A DNA stretch of 64,000 nt from Bacteroidota bacterium (GCA_963169455.1 CAUJDW010000093.1:33622-97621), one strand, 5' to 3'; shown: positions 36,398 to 46,901, counted from the first letter of the stretch. Notes: generated by a model from the letters alone, not told the origin. Program-made: numbers and translations.

Positions 36398-39300
36398 ATG
36401 AACAAGATACTCTACCTAAGCCTCCTCCTACTCTTCTCCTGCTTCCACCAGATGAACGCCCAGGACGTGGCCGACCAGAACGACGCCAACACCTGGGCTG
36501 TTACGCCGGCCAATTACCCGAACAACATGGTGATTACGGCCGTGATCAACATCGAAGGCGAAGAATCGATGGACCCCAATGACAAGGTGGCGGCCTTTAT
36601 CGGCGCAGACAGCATCCGCGGCGTAGCAAGCCCCATGTTCGTGCCGGGCCTTAACCGCTACATCGCCAGCCTCTTCATCTATTCCACCACAGGCAACACC
36701 GACCCCATCACCTTCAGGGTGTACGACGCCAGTACCGGCCTGGTGTTGCCCTGCATAACCACCGAAACCTTCGCCACCGACAAACTGGTGGGCAGCATCG
36801 CCAACCCGGACACCATCTTGACCATCCGCATCGAGATCGATTTCAACAAGGATGACGTCCTGTGCTCAGCCGACACTTTCGGCTTTGCCAAAGCAAATAT
36901 CACGGGCGGCACGCAGCCCTACTCCCTGCAGTGGAGCACGGGCAGCACCGAAGACAGCATCTACAACCTCGGCGCCGGGCGCTATTACCTTTCGGTAACG
37001 GACGCCAACAACTTCACCAAAGTGGACAGCGTAGACATCCTCAACCTCAACCGGCCGATACAGGCGCCCCTGCTGGTTGCCGGCCCGGGCAATTCCGTCT
37101 GCCAGGGAACCGATGTGTACGTGTTCGCCTTTACCAGTGAAACCGAAAACCCGGCCTACCAGTGGTACGATATTTTTAACAACCAGATATTCGTGGGGCC
37201 AGCCCTGACCCTGCCTGATATTGCAGCCCCAATACAGGTGTCGGCCGAAACGAACGTGCGCAATTGCCTCTCGCCCCGCACCAATATTTCCATCGCGGTG
37301 AGCCCCGCCCCGAACGCGAACTTTGCCGTGAACACCAACTCGGCCAACACCCAGGACGCGATCATTTTCACCCCCAGCGTGATCAATCCCAACGCCAGCT
37401 ATTCCTGGCAGTTCGGTGACGGCGCCACGAGCACCCAGCCCAACCCGCAACATACCTACACTGCACCGGGCAACTACCTCGTATGGCTGACGGTAACCAC
37501 TGCAGCCGGCTGTTCCGCCCAGAGCTTCCAGTTCATCGTGATAACGGAGAAGGATATCGACATCCTCATCGACATCACCAGGCCGCATTGCCCCACCGAC
37601 AACTCGGGTGAACTCTACGCCCAGGCCATAAACGGCACGGCGCCCTATACCTACCAGTGGAGCACCGGCGCCACGGGCAACACCCTGAGCAACCTGCTGG
37701 CCGGCACTTATGGCCTGACGGTAACCGATGCCGACGGCAATGTACAAACCACCACGGTGCTGCTGCAGGCCGAACAGGCCCTGCAGGCGCCTACTCTTAT
37801 CGTCAACGGAGAAAACGTCATCTGCAAAGGCGACGATGTCTGGGTCACCGCCCTGTCCAACGTGGACGGCGCCGAATATTACTGGTATCGCGACGCCGCA
37901 GGCACCGACCTTAAATACATCGGCAACCCGCTCATCCTTTTCGGCCTGGAAGCTACCGCAAGCTTCTGGGTGGAAACCCGCAAAGACGGCTGCCGCTCGG
38001 CTTCCAAAACCCAGGTGACCATCCAGGTGGCCACGCCCAACGCCAGCTTCGATGCATCGCTTGAGGTGGCCTACCCCGGCCAGAGCATCAGCTTTTTCCC
38101 GCTCAGCCCCCAGTTCGGGCAAAGCTACCTGTGGGATTTCGGCGACAATACGCCCAATTCCACCTCTCCAAGCATAAACCATACTTTTGACGCCCCGGGG
38201 GTCTATCTGGTGCAATTCACCGTCACCAACACCCTCACGGGCTGCTCCGAAACCCGAAGCATGGTGGTTAACATCCTGGAAGCCCCGCAGGCGGGCGGCC
38301 CCGATATGGTTGCCATCGCCACGGCCCAGGATGCCAACTGCACCGGCGACCCCTCGGGTTCTGCCAGCGTGCAGGTGCTCAACGGCACAGGCCCCTACTC
38401 CTACCAGTGGAGCAACGGCTCCTCCTCCAGCAGTATCAGCGGGCTCACCCCTGGCATCTATAGCGTCACGGTTCAGGACTCGCAGGGCAAAACCGCCACG
38501 GCCACCGTTACCATCGGCGCCCGGTTCGCCAGCCTGCAGCCGCCCACCATCATCGCCAACGGCGGCCAGGACATCTGCTTCGGCGATGACATCTGGCTGG
38601 CGGCCAGCTCGAATTATCCCGGCGCATCCTACCACTGGTACGATGCCGCCAGCGGCGGCGAACTCCTCTTCGTAGGCAACCCCCTCATGCTCAATGACTA
38701 TTCCGGCCCGTCGGACATCTTCGTCGAAGCCCGCATCGGCGGCTGCGCTTCGGTAGAACGGGCGGAGATCAATATACCGGCGCAGGAATTGCTGACGGCA
38801 TTCACGGCTTCCGAAGCAGTTGTGCCGGAAGGCGGAACGATCACTTTTACCCCCGATTCCGTGGTGGCCGGCTACGCTTACCGCTGGGATTTCGGCGACG
38901 GCAACTTTGCCACGGGCGCCAGCGTGAGCAACCAGTACAACTTCCAGGGCACCTACCGGGTAAGCCTCACCGTGGTTTCCCCCGATAGCTGCCGCGCCTC
39001 GCAGGATATGTTCATCAACGTGTACAGCCAGGCAGGCGGGCTGGTGCTGGCATTCAACCTGCAGCACGTAGCCTGCCCCGACGACGCCACGGGCAGCGCC
39101 AGCTCTCTGGTGTTCGGCGGCCTGCCGCCCTATACCTACGAGTGGGGCAACGGCGCCACGACAGCCAGCCTGGTTGGCCTCACTGCCGGCGATTACACGC
39201 TGAAAGTAACGGATGCGCTGGGCAACACCGTTGAGGCCGTAGCCACCATACTGAGCACTCAGCCCGAGCTGCTCGCCCCGGATGTGTTCGCCAATGCCGG

Positions 39301-42300
39301 GCTGCCAGTATGCCAGGGCGGCTCGGCCTGGGCGGCGGCCAGCAGCAACATCACCGGCGCCACTTTCTACTGGTACGACGCGCCGGTAGGCGGCCAGTTG
39401 AAGTTCGTGGGCAACCCCCTGCTGCTGGACAACCTCCAGAGCGCACAAGCCTTCTTCGTGGAAGCCTCCTACCAGGGTTGCGTCTCCGCTGCCCGCACCG
39501 AACTGATCATCCCGGTCCAGGCCCCCGACGCCTCCTTCACGGCATCGGCCACCATTGTGGGGGTAAACATGCCGGTGGATTTCACAGCAGCCGGCCCGGC
39601 CAGCCAGGACTTTAGCTGGAGCTTCGGCGACGGCAATGTGGCGGCTGGCGCCAATGCCATTCACGCCTTCGAAGAGCCGGGGCTGTATGAGGTGGAACTG
39701 ACGGCTACCCTCTTCAACGGCTGCTCGGCTACATCGAGCCGCATTATCCGGGTAGTGCCGGGGCTGACGGGGCTGAATGCAAGCTTCCTCGTAGAGCCGG
39801 CGCAGTGCGCCAACGGCGGCGGCTCGGTACAGGCGCAGGCTTCGGGAGGCACGGCGCCCTACGGTTACATCTGGAGCAACGGCTTCACCGGCCCGGTACA
39901 GCAATTCCTGGCGGTGGGCAACTACAACGTCACGGTTATGGACGCCCTGGGCGCCTCGATCGTGGAAACCATAACGATAGAATCCCTGACGCCGCCCATC
40001 AGCCTGCCCACGGTTTCCGTCAACGGCGGCCAGCCCTTCTGTGCAGGTGAGCCGGGCATGGCGGTGGCCATTACAAACGTTTCGGGTGCCGAATACCGCT
40101 GGTGGGACGCCGCCTCGGGCGGCAACCTGCTGTACTCGGGAGCTTCCTTCCCGGTAGGAAATATTCAACAGCCCATGACGCTGTACGTGGAAGCCTACTA
40201 CCAGGGCTGCCTGTCAGCGGGCCGGCAAACCGTGCAGCTCACACCCCAGGGGCCCGACGCCAGCTTCACCGTTCAGGGCGCCAACCTGCTGGTGGGTGCG
40301 CCGGTAGCTTTCACCCCGGCCACCCAGGACAACAGCTACAGCTACCTGTGGAACTTCGGCGACGGCAGCCAGTCGGCAGAGATGTCGCCCCAGCATACCT
40401 TCCAGGGGCAGGGCGATTTCCCGGTGGCCTTGACAATAACGGACCCCAACGGCTGCTCAGCAACCGAGGTGCAGCTCATCAGCGTGAGCGTCGGGCAAAC
40501 CCTGGCGCTGCTGTTCAACGCCACCGGCGTACAGTGCTATTCGGACAACGCCGGCTCCATCCTGGTGGAAGTGTTTAACGGTACGCCGCCCTATTCCTAT
40601 GAGTGGAGCAACGGCGCTACGGGCGCTTTCATTCAGGGCCTTGCGCCGGGCAGCTACTCGGTAACCATCACGGACAGCGATGGCGCCAGCATCAGCGGCC
40701 AGGCAGAAGTAACCAGCGCCTCCGGCGAGCTGCTGCCCCCGCAGGCGGTAGTCAGCGGCGGCAACTCCGTCTGCCCGGACGAATACCTGGTCATCTATGC
40801 CTACGACAACCAGGGCAACGCCACGAACTTCTACTGGTACTCGGCGCCGCAGGGCGGCAGCCTGCTGGGCTCGGGCAACGTTTACAGCGAATTCGGGGTG
40901 GATCAGAACACCACCTACTACGTAGAATCGGCCAATGGCGTATGCCGCAGCGGCCAGCGCACGGAAGTGCAGGTGTTTTCCGATGCGCCGAACCAGGGCT
41001 TCACGGCATCGTCCAATACCATCGTGGAAGGCGGCATCGTCACCTTCACGCCGCTGCTGGCCGACCCGGATTACACCTACCTGTGGTTCTTCGGCGATGG
41101 AACGACCTCTTCGGAAATGTCGCCGACGCATACCTACGCGGCCGAAGGCAGCTATAACGTGCGCCTAACGGTTACGAGCACAGGCGGCTGTACGGATTTT
41201 GTGCAGCGCAACAATTACATCAACGTGGTATCCTCCACCAGCCTGGCTATTCTTTTCGACATCAGCCATGTGGACTGCCAGGGGCAGGCCGATGGGGCTA
41301 TCACGGCCAACGTGCTCAACGGCACGCCGCCGCTGAGCTACCAGTGGAGCAACGGCGCCACGGGCGCTTCCATCGCCAACCTTCCGGTAGGCAGCTATTC
41401 CCTGACGGTGACGGATGGAGCAGGCCTGAGCGCGGTGCAGTCCGCCAGCGTCGCAACCCTGTACAGCACGCCGGCCGAGCCTTTCATCAGCACCAACGCC
41501 AGCCTGCCGCTGTGCGATGGCGAGCAGGCCGTACTGCTGGCTTCCTCCGGGCAGTTGGTGGACAACTATTTCTGGTACGACATCAATGACAACCTCCTGG
41601 GCACGGGTCCGTCGCTGGTCGTGGAGCCGCAACAAGGGCCGCTGACGGTCTTTGTGGAAGGCCAGCGGGGCAGCTGCTTCTCGCCGAGGGCGGAGCGCAC
41701 TTTCGACGTGCAAACCCTCAACGCTTCCTTCAGCGCGGCGGGCAGCTTACAGCCCTTCGCAGGAGACCCCGTGCAGTTCAACCCCGATCAGGCGGGATAC
41801 GAAGCCTACTACTGGCAGTTCGGCGACGGAAGCACATCATCTTCCCCCAGCCCGCAGCACGCCTATACCGCGGCCGGCCAGTACACGGTGAGCCTCACCG
41901 TAACCAGCGCCGAAGGCTGCAGCGCTACGGAGAGCCGCCCCGGCTATCTGAACGTTCAACCGGAAGTGGCTTTCAGCATAGCGGCCAATGTTGCTAATAC
42001 CCTTTGCGATGCCGACCAGAGCGGCCGCATCGAACTGCAGATAAGCGGCGGAACGCCGCCCTATACGGTAAGCTGGGCCGGCGGTGGTAGCGGAACGGTG
42101 CTACAGAACCTCAGCCCCGGCAGCTATGCCTACACGGTGACAGACAGCCAAGGGCATAGCTCGCAGGGCAGCGCAGAGGTGGAGAACCTGAACGTCACCA
42201 TCCCGATGCCCGTCATCACCATCAACGGCAACGCGCCGGCCTGCCTGGGTGAACCGGCCTACCTCGTCGGCGCCACGCCGGGCTATCCCCTGGCCACGGT

Positions 42301-43024
42301 TTACTGGTACGACTCGCCGGCCGACCCCGACGAATTCTACTCCGGCAACCTGCTGGTGCTGCCGCAACTGATGGAAAGCACCCTTCTCTATGGCGAGACC
42401 GTTGTGAACGGCTGCCGTTCGGCGCGCGCGCCGGTGACGGTGACGGTGCAGGCCCCGGATGCCGCCTTCACCATCAGCCCGGCCAACGCCCTGGAGGAAG
42501 GGGATCTGGTGCAGTTCAAACCCGCCAACGCCAACGCTTCGAACACCTACTACTGGCAGTTCGGCGACAACGGCTGGAGCACGTCCATGGAGCCCTACTA
42601 CTTCTACAACCTGGTGGGCGCCTTCGACGTGAGCCTGACCGTGACCGATGAGGACGGCTGCCAGAACACCCTGACGAAGGAAGGCTTCGTGACGGTGAGC
42701 CCCTACCAGGGGCTGTCTCCCGAAGAGCTGGAAGAGCGCGGCCTTGGCACGCAGGGCAACAGCAATATCGCCGGGCTGGCCTTCCCGAACCCCTTCGGGG
42801 ATATGGTGACGGTGGTGTTGAAACTGGAAGAGCGGGGCTGGTATCAGCTTCGCCTGACGGATATCGCAGGCAGGCCGGTATGGTCGTCGAGCGCTTACTT
42901 CAAGGATAAGGTGGAGCAGCTCCAGATGAACTTCGCCGAGGCAGGCCTGCAGGACGGCCTGTACCTGCTGACGGTGGAAGGCGAAAACGGAGAAAAAGCC
43001 ATTTTTAAACTACTCAAAAACTAA
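36398..43024 (+). CDS. T9SS-secreted repeat protein with eight SprB/Ig-like/PKD units (2208 aa)
   Basis: A 2208-residue exported protein. The signal peptide is residues 1-21 (ending HQMNAQ). Next comes a module at about 30-135 (NTWAVTPANYPNNMVITAVI, MDPNDKVAAFIGADSIRG) also present in the 4133-aa neighbour. Eight consecutive units of about 240 residues follow. Each is an SprB-type repeat (NGTGPYSYQWSNGSSSSSIS style), an Ig-like domain centred on a Y.WYD motif, and a PKD domain (WDFGDG or WQFGDG). The C-terminus from about 2125 is a T9SS sorting tail (LAFPNPFGDMVTVVLKLEER). SprB-type repeats are known from the gliding adhesin of Flavobacterium. The gene starts 73 bp after the giant gene and is probably co-transcribed. 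Confidence 0.9.
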   Translation: MNKILYLSLLLLFSCFHQMNAQDVADQNDANTWAVTPANYPNNMVITAVINIEGEESMDPNDKVAAFIGADSIRGVASPMFVPGLNRYIASLFIYSTTGNTDPITFRVYDASTGLVLPCITTETFATDKLVGSIANPDTILTIRIEIDFNKDDVLCSADTFGFAKANITGGTQPYSLQWSTGSTEDSIYNLGAGRYYLSVTDANNFTKVDSVDILNLNRPIQAPLLVAGPGNSVCQGTDVYVFAFTSETENPAYQWYDIFNNQIFVGPALTLPDIAAPIQVSAETNVRNCLSPRTNISIAVSPAPNANFAVNTNSANTQDAIIFTPSVINPNASYSWQFGDGATSTQPNPQHTYTAPGNYLVWLTVTTAAGCSAQSFQFIVITEKDIDILIDITRPHCPTDNSGELYAQAINGTAPYTYQWSTGATGNTLSNLLAGTYGLTVTDADGNVQTTTVLLQAEQALQAPTLIVNGENVICKGDDVWVTALSNVDGAEYYWYRDAAGTDLKYIGNPLILFGLEATASFWVETRKDGCRSASKTQVTIQVATPNASFDASLEVAYPGQSISFFPLSPQFGQSYLWDFGDNTPNSTSPSINHTFDAPGVYLVQFTVTNTLTGCSETRSMVVNILEAPQAGGPDMVAIATAQDANCTGDPSGSASVQVLNGTGPYSYQWSNGSSSSSISGLTPGIYSVTVQDSQGKTATATVTIGARFASLQPPTIIANGGQDICFGDDIWLAASSNYPGASYHWYDAASGGELLFVGNPLMLNDYSGPSDIFVEARIGGCASVERAEINIPAQELLTAFTASEAVVPEGGTITFTPDSVVAGYAYRWDFGDGNFATGASVSNQYNFQGTYRVSLTVVSPDSCRASQDMFINVYSQAGGLVLAFNLQHVACPDDATGSASSLVFGGLPPYTYEWGNGATTASLVGLTAGDYTLKVTDALGNTVEAVATILSTQPELLAPDVFANAGLPVCQGGSAWAAASSNITGATFYWYDAPVGGQLKFVGNPLLLDNLQSAQAFFVEASYQGCVSAARTELIIPVQAPDASFTASATIVGVNMPVDFTAAGPASQDFSWSFGDGNVAAGANAIHAFEEPGLYEVELTATLFNGCSATSSRIIRVVPGLTGLNASFLVEPAQCANGGGSVQAQASGGTAPYGYIWSNGFTGPVQQFLAVGNYNVTVMDALGASIVETITIESLTPPISLPTVSVNGGQPFCAGEPGMAVAITNVSGAEYRWWDAASGGNLLYSGASFPVGNIQQPMTLYVEAYYQGCLSAGRQTVQLTPQGPDASFTVQGANLLVGAPVAFTPATQDNSYSYLWNFGDGSQSAEMSPQHTFQGQGDFPVALTITDPNGCSATEVQLISVSVGQTLALLFNATGVQCYSDNAGSILVEVFNGTPPYSYEWSNGATGAFIQGLAPGSYSVTITDSDGASISGQAEVTSASGELLPPQAVVSGGNSVCPDEYLVIYAYDNQGNATNFYWYSAPQGGSLLGSGNVYSEFGVDQNTTYYVESANGVCRSGQRTEVQVFSDAPNQGFTASSNTIVEGGIVTFTPLLADPDYTYLWFFGDGTTSSEMSPTHTYAAEGSYNVRLTVTSTGGCTDFVQRNNYINVVSSTSLAILFDISHVDCQGQADGAITANVLNGTPPLSYQWSNGATGASIANLPVGSYSLTVTDGAGLSAVQSASVATLYSTPAEPFISTNASLPLCDGEQAVLLASSGQLVDNYFWYDINDNLLGTGPSLVVEPQQGPLTVFVEGQRGSCFSPRAERTFDVQTLNASFSAAGSLQPFAGDPVQFNPDQAGYEAYYWQFGDGSTSSSPSPQHAYTAAGQYTVSLTVTSAEGCSATESRPGYLNVQPEVAFSIAANVANTLCDADQSGRIELQISGGTPPYTVSWAGGGSGTVLQNLSPGSYAYTVTDSQGHSSQGSAEVENLNVTIPMPVITINGNAPACLGEPAYLVGATPGYPLATVYWYDSPADPDEFYSGNLLVLPQLMESTLLYGETVVNGCRSARAPVTVTVQAPDAAFTISPANALEEGDLVQFKPANANASNTYYWQFGDNGWSTSMEPYYFYNLVGAFDVSLTVTDEDGCQNTLTKEGFVTVSPYQGLSPEELEERGLGTQGNSNIAGLAFPNPFGDMVTVVLKLEERGWYQLRLTDIAGRPVWSSSAYFKDKVEQLQMNFAEAGLQDGLYLLTVEGENGEKAIFKLLKN

Positions 43025-43030
43025 TCAGGG

Positions 43031-43726
43031 ATGAAAACCAAAGTACTGTTCATAGGCCTGGCCGCTATAATCCTGGCGGCAGGCTGCAAAAAAGACGACG
43101 GCAATGGCGGCGGCAAATTCGACGCCAACCCGCCCAAACTCTTCATCAACGGAGAAGATGTTTGGAAAGACACGCTGAAATTCACGCTGAGCCCGGAGAT
43201 GTTCCTCGATTTCGAGGTCGAGGACGACCAGGAAACGCGCAGCTTGTCGATGTCAAAACTGGATGAGGGGCTGGTGTATTACGATGGCAACCTGATCAAC
43301 AACACTTCCGTCGATATAAGCGGGGTGGACAACGGCCAGCTCCGCTTCCGCGCCCTGGAGGCAGGGACTTTCTCCTTCTTCCTGACGGTCAAAGACCCCG
43401 ATGAGCGCTCCAGCACCGCCCTTGTGGAAATCATCGCACTGGATAACCTGCGCCCGCAGGCCAGGCTGAACCTCCAGCAAACCGGGGCGAACTCGCCCTA
43501 CGAAGTGCGCATCAGCGCCGCGGGCAGCACGGATGCCGATGCGGCCTGGGGCGGGGCCGTCGCCCAGTACGAGTACACCCTGGAGGGCTTTTACACCACC
43601 ACTACAGTACGGGACTATATCGACTACATCTACCCGGAGCCGGGGCGTTACACTATCATCCTGCGGGTGCAGGATAATGAGGGGGCCTGGTCGGAGCCGG
43701 TGAGCAAAGAAATTGTGGTGCAGTAG
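43031..43726 (+). CDS. Lipoprotein with PKD/cadherin-like domains
   Basis: A 231-residue lipoprotein with a clean lipobox (IILAAGC, Cys at residue 19) followed by KKDDGNGGG, a typical surface-lipoprotein linker. The rest is beta-rich. A first Ig-like half (to about residue 130) contains TFSFFLTVKDPDERSS. A second PKD-like half ends YTIILRVQDNEGAWSEPVSK. It starts 6 bp after the stop of the 2208-aa gene, so the three genes form an operon. The lipoprotein may anchor or stabilise the secreted giants at the cell surface. That role is inference from context only. Confidence 0.8.
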   Translation: MKTKVLFIGLAAIILAAGCKKDDGNGGGKFDANPPKLFINGEDVWKDTLKFTLSPEMFLDFEVEDDQETRSLSMSKLDEGLVYYDGNLINNTSVDISGVDNGQLRFRALEAGTFSFFLTVKDPDERSSTALVEIIALDNLRPQARLNLQQTGANSPYEVRISAAGSTDADAAWGGAVAQYEYTLEGFYTTTTVRDYIDYIYPEPGRYTIILRVQDNEGAWSEPVSKEIVVQ

Positions 43727-43791
43727 AAAGAACGTCAGGCGCCGAAGGCCGGCAGGATGCCTGACTATAACATAGCCCTATTCAAAGATTT

Positions 43792-43830
43792 AAAGCCCGC
43801 GAAGAAGCGCTGCTCTTTCGCGGGCTTTGC
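43792..43830. terminator. Bidirectional intrinsic terminator
   Basis: A perfect 12-bp stem, AAAGCCCGCGAA (43792-43803) with TTCGCGGGCTTT (43817-43828), is followed by a T-rich stretch on the plus strand and preceded by A residues that serve the minus strand. It lies between the convergent lipoprotein operon and the T9SS gene ending at 43935, and can stop both transcripts. Confidence 0.85.
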
Positions 43831-43934
43831 TTTTGCCCCTGTTTCGCATTTCGGTATGCCCGTGATCAGCAGCCACCGGCATTCTGCTTACTGGCATACT
43901 GGAAAACTGCCCACTGGTGCACGGAAATACCGAA

Positions 43935-46832
43935 CTACGGCCTTCCTACCACGAGCTTCCCGCTTCCCAACTGTTGCCCATTAACCTCCAACTCGAAGAA
44001 ATACACCCCTCCCGGCAGTTGGCTCATATCCAGGGCAAATTGGTTGCCCTGGAAGGGCTGCCGCAGGGCCAGGGCGCCGTTGCTGTGGAAGAGCAGGAAG
44101 TCCCCCCCGGTTAATTCCAAGCCTTCTACCGTGAAGAAGGCCCATTCGCTGACGGGGTTAGGCGCCACCCTGATGGAAAGGCGGGCCGGTTGGGCCGGTT
44201 CTTCCGTATTGACCACCTGTACGAAATCCTCGCCCAGGGTGTGAAAAGCGGTGTTGGTGATTACCGGGGCGTTGAAGTCGAAGTAAATAGCGGCGCTGTT
44301 TTCGATTACCGCACCCAGGGGATTGCCCGGCCGCTGGCTGATGAAAAACTTCACAAATCCATGCGAGGCCGGTTCGTTGATGTTGCTGTCGGGCAGCATG
44401 ATGTTGTTGAAGGTGAAAGTGAGAATGCCTTCTCCGCTCAGCGCCCAATCGTAGTCGTGGCTGCCGGCGCCGGGCCTGACGCTGGCCGGGTCGAGCCAGG
44501 GAGAGAGAGTGTCCCGGATGACGACTGTAAATGCGGTGTCCGTGCCGGTATTCTGAAAGCGGATGTGGTATTCGATATCCGTCCCGGGTTTGATGAAGTG
44601 GGCTTCGTCGTAACCCCGGGGCAGCGCCTGTTTGTCGTTGGGGTCGTAGGCGCCGATGTTCTCCCGGCATTCGATGTCATGGAAGGGGTCGCCGGTGTAG
44701 AGCGGAAACTGGTTGACGAAGCCGGTGCTGAATGTTCCCCCGTTATTCGTTCCGCAGCCCTCCACCGTAGCACTGACGAGGGCCGTACCGCCGGCATTGG
44801 GTTGTTGCGGCGCCTCCAGGCGGTAGGTAGCTCCGTTGGCCGGTTCGGTGATGCGGATGGAGTCGCCCGAGTCGAGGTTGAAGCTTCGGGGCAGGTACAT
44901 CACATCATCTTCGATGACGATGTATTCAGCAGGCATGATCATATCCACAATGCCTACATTGCGCAGGGTGAAGTAAACGCTGTCGCCGCTACAGCCGGCA
45001 TCCAGTTCCACAATGGGGGTGGAAATGGCCGGTTCGACGCAGACGGTATCCGGAAAGATGTGGGCCTCTACGCAATGGGTTTGCCCCAGCACCGTATTGT
45101 CGCAGTCCAGGTAAACGGTGAAATGGAAATCGCCGCAGGTGTTGATGGATACGTCACCCAGTTCAAAGCGGTAGCGGTTGTTGCCCAGGGGTTGATAGGG
45201 CAGCTCGGCGCTTACCAGAGAAAGGTAAGGGTCGAGTTCTACCTCCACCGCCGCCGCTTCCCCGGCGATAGTGCCTTCGTTGCAATAATGGACGGTGTAC
45301 TGGTTGTCGAAACAGCGGCGCAGGAAGGGCGTCGATACATCCACCTGCATCACGGGGCATTCGATGGCGGGTTGCAGGGCGAAATCAACCGTGGTGGTGT
45401 CGTAAAAGTTCTCCAGTTGCACTGCATAGCTGGCGGTACAGGCTTCCCAGAGGTTGTTGGGCGGCAGCACGGTGATGATGTAGGTTCCGGTATCCAGTGT
45501 GATGCTGTACCTCCCGGCGGCATCGGTAGTGGCGTACTGCAAGGGGCCGTCGCCCTCAATGGAGAGCTTCCAGCCTCCGAGGCTGTCTTCGCCTGCTTCA
45601 TAGGAGCAATTGAAGTTGGGGTCGCTGAAAACGCTGCCAGTCAGGACATTCGTGATGGAATTTCCCAAGCCATCGGTTTTCATCAGGAAGGCTTTCCAGC
45701 CGGCCTCGCCGGCGGCGATGTAACCGCCATCCGGAGTGGGTTCTATGCTGGCCAGGCGGGCGTAGCCGCCCCAGTTTTCTTCCAGCGTGTGCTGCCACTG
45801 CACGGCCCCGTCTTCGGCGATCTTCAGCAGGAAGCCTGCCGGAGCCGTTGGATACCAGATGTAATGGTCGAGCGAGCCGGCCAGGATGAAGCCGCCGTCC
45901 GGCGCCGGCGCCATGCTGACAGCTTTGGCATGGAGAATGTCGTAAATATGCTGCCACTGCTCATTGCCGTTTGCATCCATTTTGATAACAATGGGGTTGG
46001 TGCCGGCAAAACCCGTGGCGCCGCCGCAGGCCAGAAAACCGCCATCTGAGGCAGGTTCAACGTCCCATAGGTCGTCGCCGGTGGAAAAGGCAAAGGTTTT
46101 CGTCCAGAGCGTATCCCCCAGGGCGTCGAAGCGGATGATGGCAGGTGTGCCGGGGTTCGCCCAGGCGCCGGCGCCAATGAAGCCGCCATCAGGCAGGGGT
46201 GTTAAATTTTCCAGGGCGAAGCTGGAGCCAAAAGTTGAATGCCACTGGTAGTGCCGCTCCCAGAGCGCGTTGCCGCCCACGTCCACCTTCACCAGATAAG
46301 CGCCTGAGGTGCTATCGGCATTGTTATAGGTTGTGGCGGCCAGCAGCAGCCCCCCGTCATCGGTAGCCGCGAGGGCCGCCGCTGTCGTCCAGTGGGTGTT
46401 GGCCGCCGAATAGGTTCGGGTCCAGAGGGTGTCTCCGAGAGCATCCACCCGCAGCAGCCATATTTTTGCAGCAGAAAAATAATCGAGGGCATCGCTGCTG
46501 CCGAGGATGAAATAGCCGCCATTATCTGCCGGCAGAAGGCCACAGGATATATCAGCTCTGATCTCTCCGTAATGGTAGATCTGCTCCCACTGCCGGGCGC
46601 CGTCGGCGTCAACTTTGAACAGGCGAATGTAATTGCGGGTGGCTCCGGTCGGCAGAGAATAATCCCCGACCGCAATATATCCGCCATCAGGTGTCGGCAA
46701 TGCTTCACGGGCAATGGAATAGGCGGCTGTGGAGTCGGAATAGACATGCTGCCAGCCCTGGGCTTTGGCCGGGTTGGTGGAAAGCAGAAGGCTCAGGAAG
46801 GTGAAAAGAGCAACGATTTTCGCAATCTTCAT
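43935..46832 (-). CDS. T9SS-secreted beta-propeller protein, copy 1
   Basis: A 965-residue exported protein. The start at 46832 gives the signal peptide MKIAKIVALFTFLSLLLSTN...AKAQ. A longer frame upstream is not needed. Residues about 26-400 hold seven propeller-like repeats with the recurring PDGGYIAVG and GDTLWTKTF pattern. A carboxypeptidase-regulatory/SdrD-like segment follows (DSLGGWKLSIEGDGPLQYAT), then a DUF11-like block, a domain ending IYFDFNAPVITNTAFHTLG (the domain usually found just before T9SS tails, DUF7619-like), and a type A sorting tail (VAPNPVSEWAFFTVEGLELT). It is paralogous to the gene at 50024-52936 and, like it, is divergent from a helical-protein gene. Confidence 0.86.
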   Translation of the reverse strand: MKIAKIVALFTFLSLLLSTNPAKAQGWQHVYSDSTAAYSIAREALPTPDGGYIAVGDYSLPTGATRNYIRLFKVDADGARQWEQIYHYGEIRADISCGLLPADNGGYFILGSSDALDYFSAAKIWLLRVDALGDTLWTRTYSAANTHWTTAAALAATDDGGLLLAATTYNNADSTSGAYLVKVDVGGNALWERHYQWHSTFGSSFALENLTPLPDGGFIGAGAWANPGTPAIIRFDALGDTLWTKTFAFSTGDDLWDVEPASDGGFLACGGATGFAGTNPIVIKMDANGNEQWQHIYDILHAKAVSMAPAPDGGFILAGSLDHYIWYPTAPAGFLLKIAEDGAVQWQHTLEENWGGYARLASIEPTPDGGYIAAGEAGWKAFLMKTDGLGNSITNVLTGSVFSDPNFNCSYEAGEDSLGGWKLSIEGDGPLQYATTDAAGRYSITLDTGTYIITVLPPNNLWEACTASYAVQLENFYDTTTVDFALQPAIECPVMQVDVSTPFLRRCFDNQYTVHYCNEGTIAGEAAAVEVELDPYLSLVSAELPYQPLGNNRYRFELGDVSINTCGDFHFTVYLDCDNTVLGQTHCVEAHIFPDTVCVEPAISTPIVELDAGCSGDSVYFTLRNVGIVDMIMPAEYIVIEDDVMYLPRSFNLDSGDSIRITEPANGATYRLEAPQQPNAGGTALVSATVEGCGTNNGGTFSTGFVNQFPLYTGDPFHDIECRENIGAYDPNDKQALPRGYDEAHFIKPGTDIEYHIRFQNTGTDTAFTVVIRDTLSPWLDPASVRPGAGSHDYDWALSGEGILTFTFNNIMLPDSNINEPASHGFVKFFISQRPGNPLGAVIENSAAIYFDFNAPVITNTAFHTLGEDFVQVVNTEEPAQPARLSIRVAPNPVSEWAFFTVEGLELTGGDFLLFHSNGALALRQPFQGNQFALDMSQLPGGVYFFELEVNGQQLGSGKLVVGRP

Positions 46833-46901
46833 AGGGATTCTGGTTTTTGCACGATACAAAGATTGGAGGAAGCGGATAGAAAAACAAAAACAGAATTGGG
46901 C

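Noticed and set aside
36858..42770. DNA-level tandem repeat array or assembly artefact in the 2208-aa gene
   Set aside because: The eight units are similar at the protein level but diverged in DNA sequence, so they are real ancient repeats and not a collapsed or duplicated assembly.
43792..43830. A seventh array-type palindrome
   Set aside because: It is a short perfect stem with A and T tracts between convergent genes, which a bidirectional terminator explains fully.
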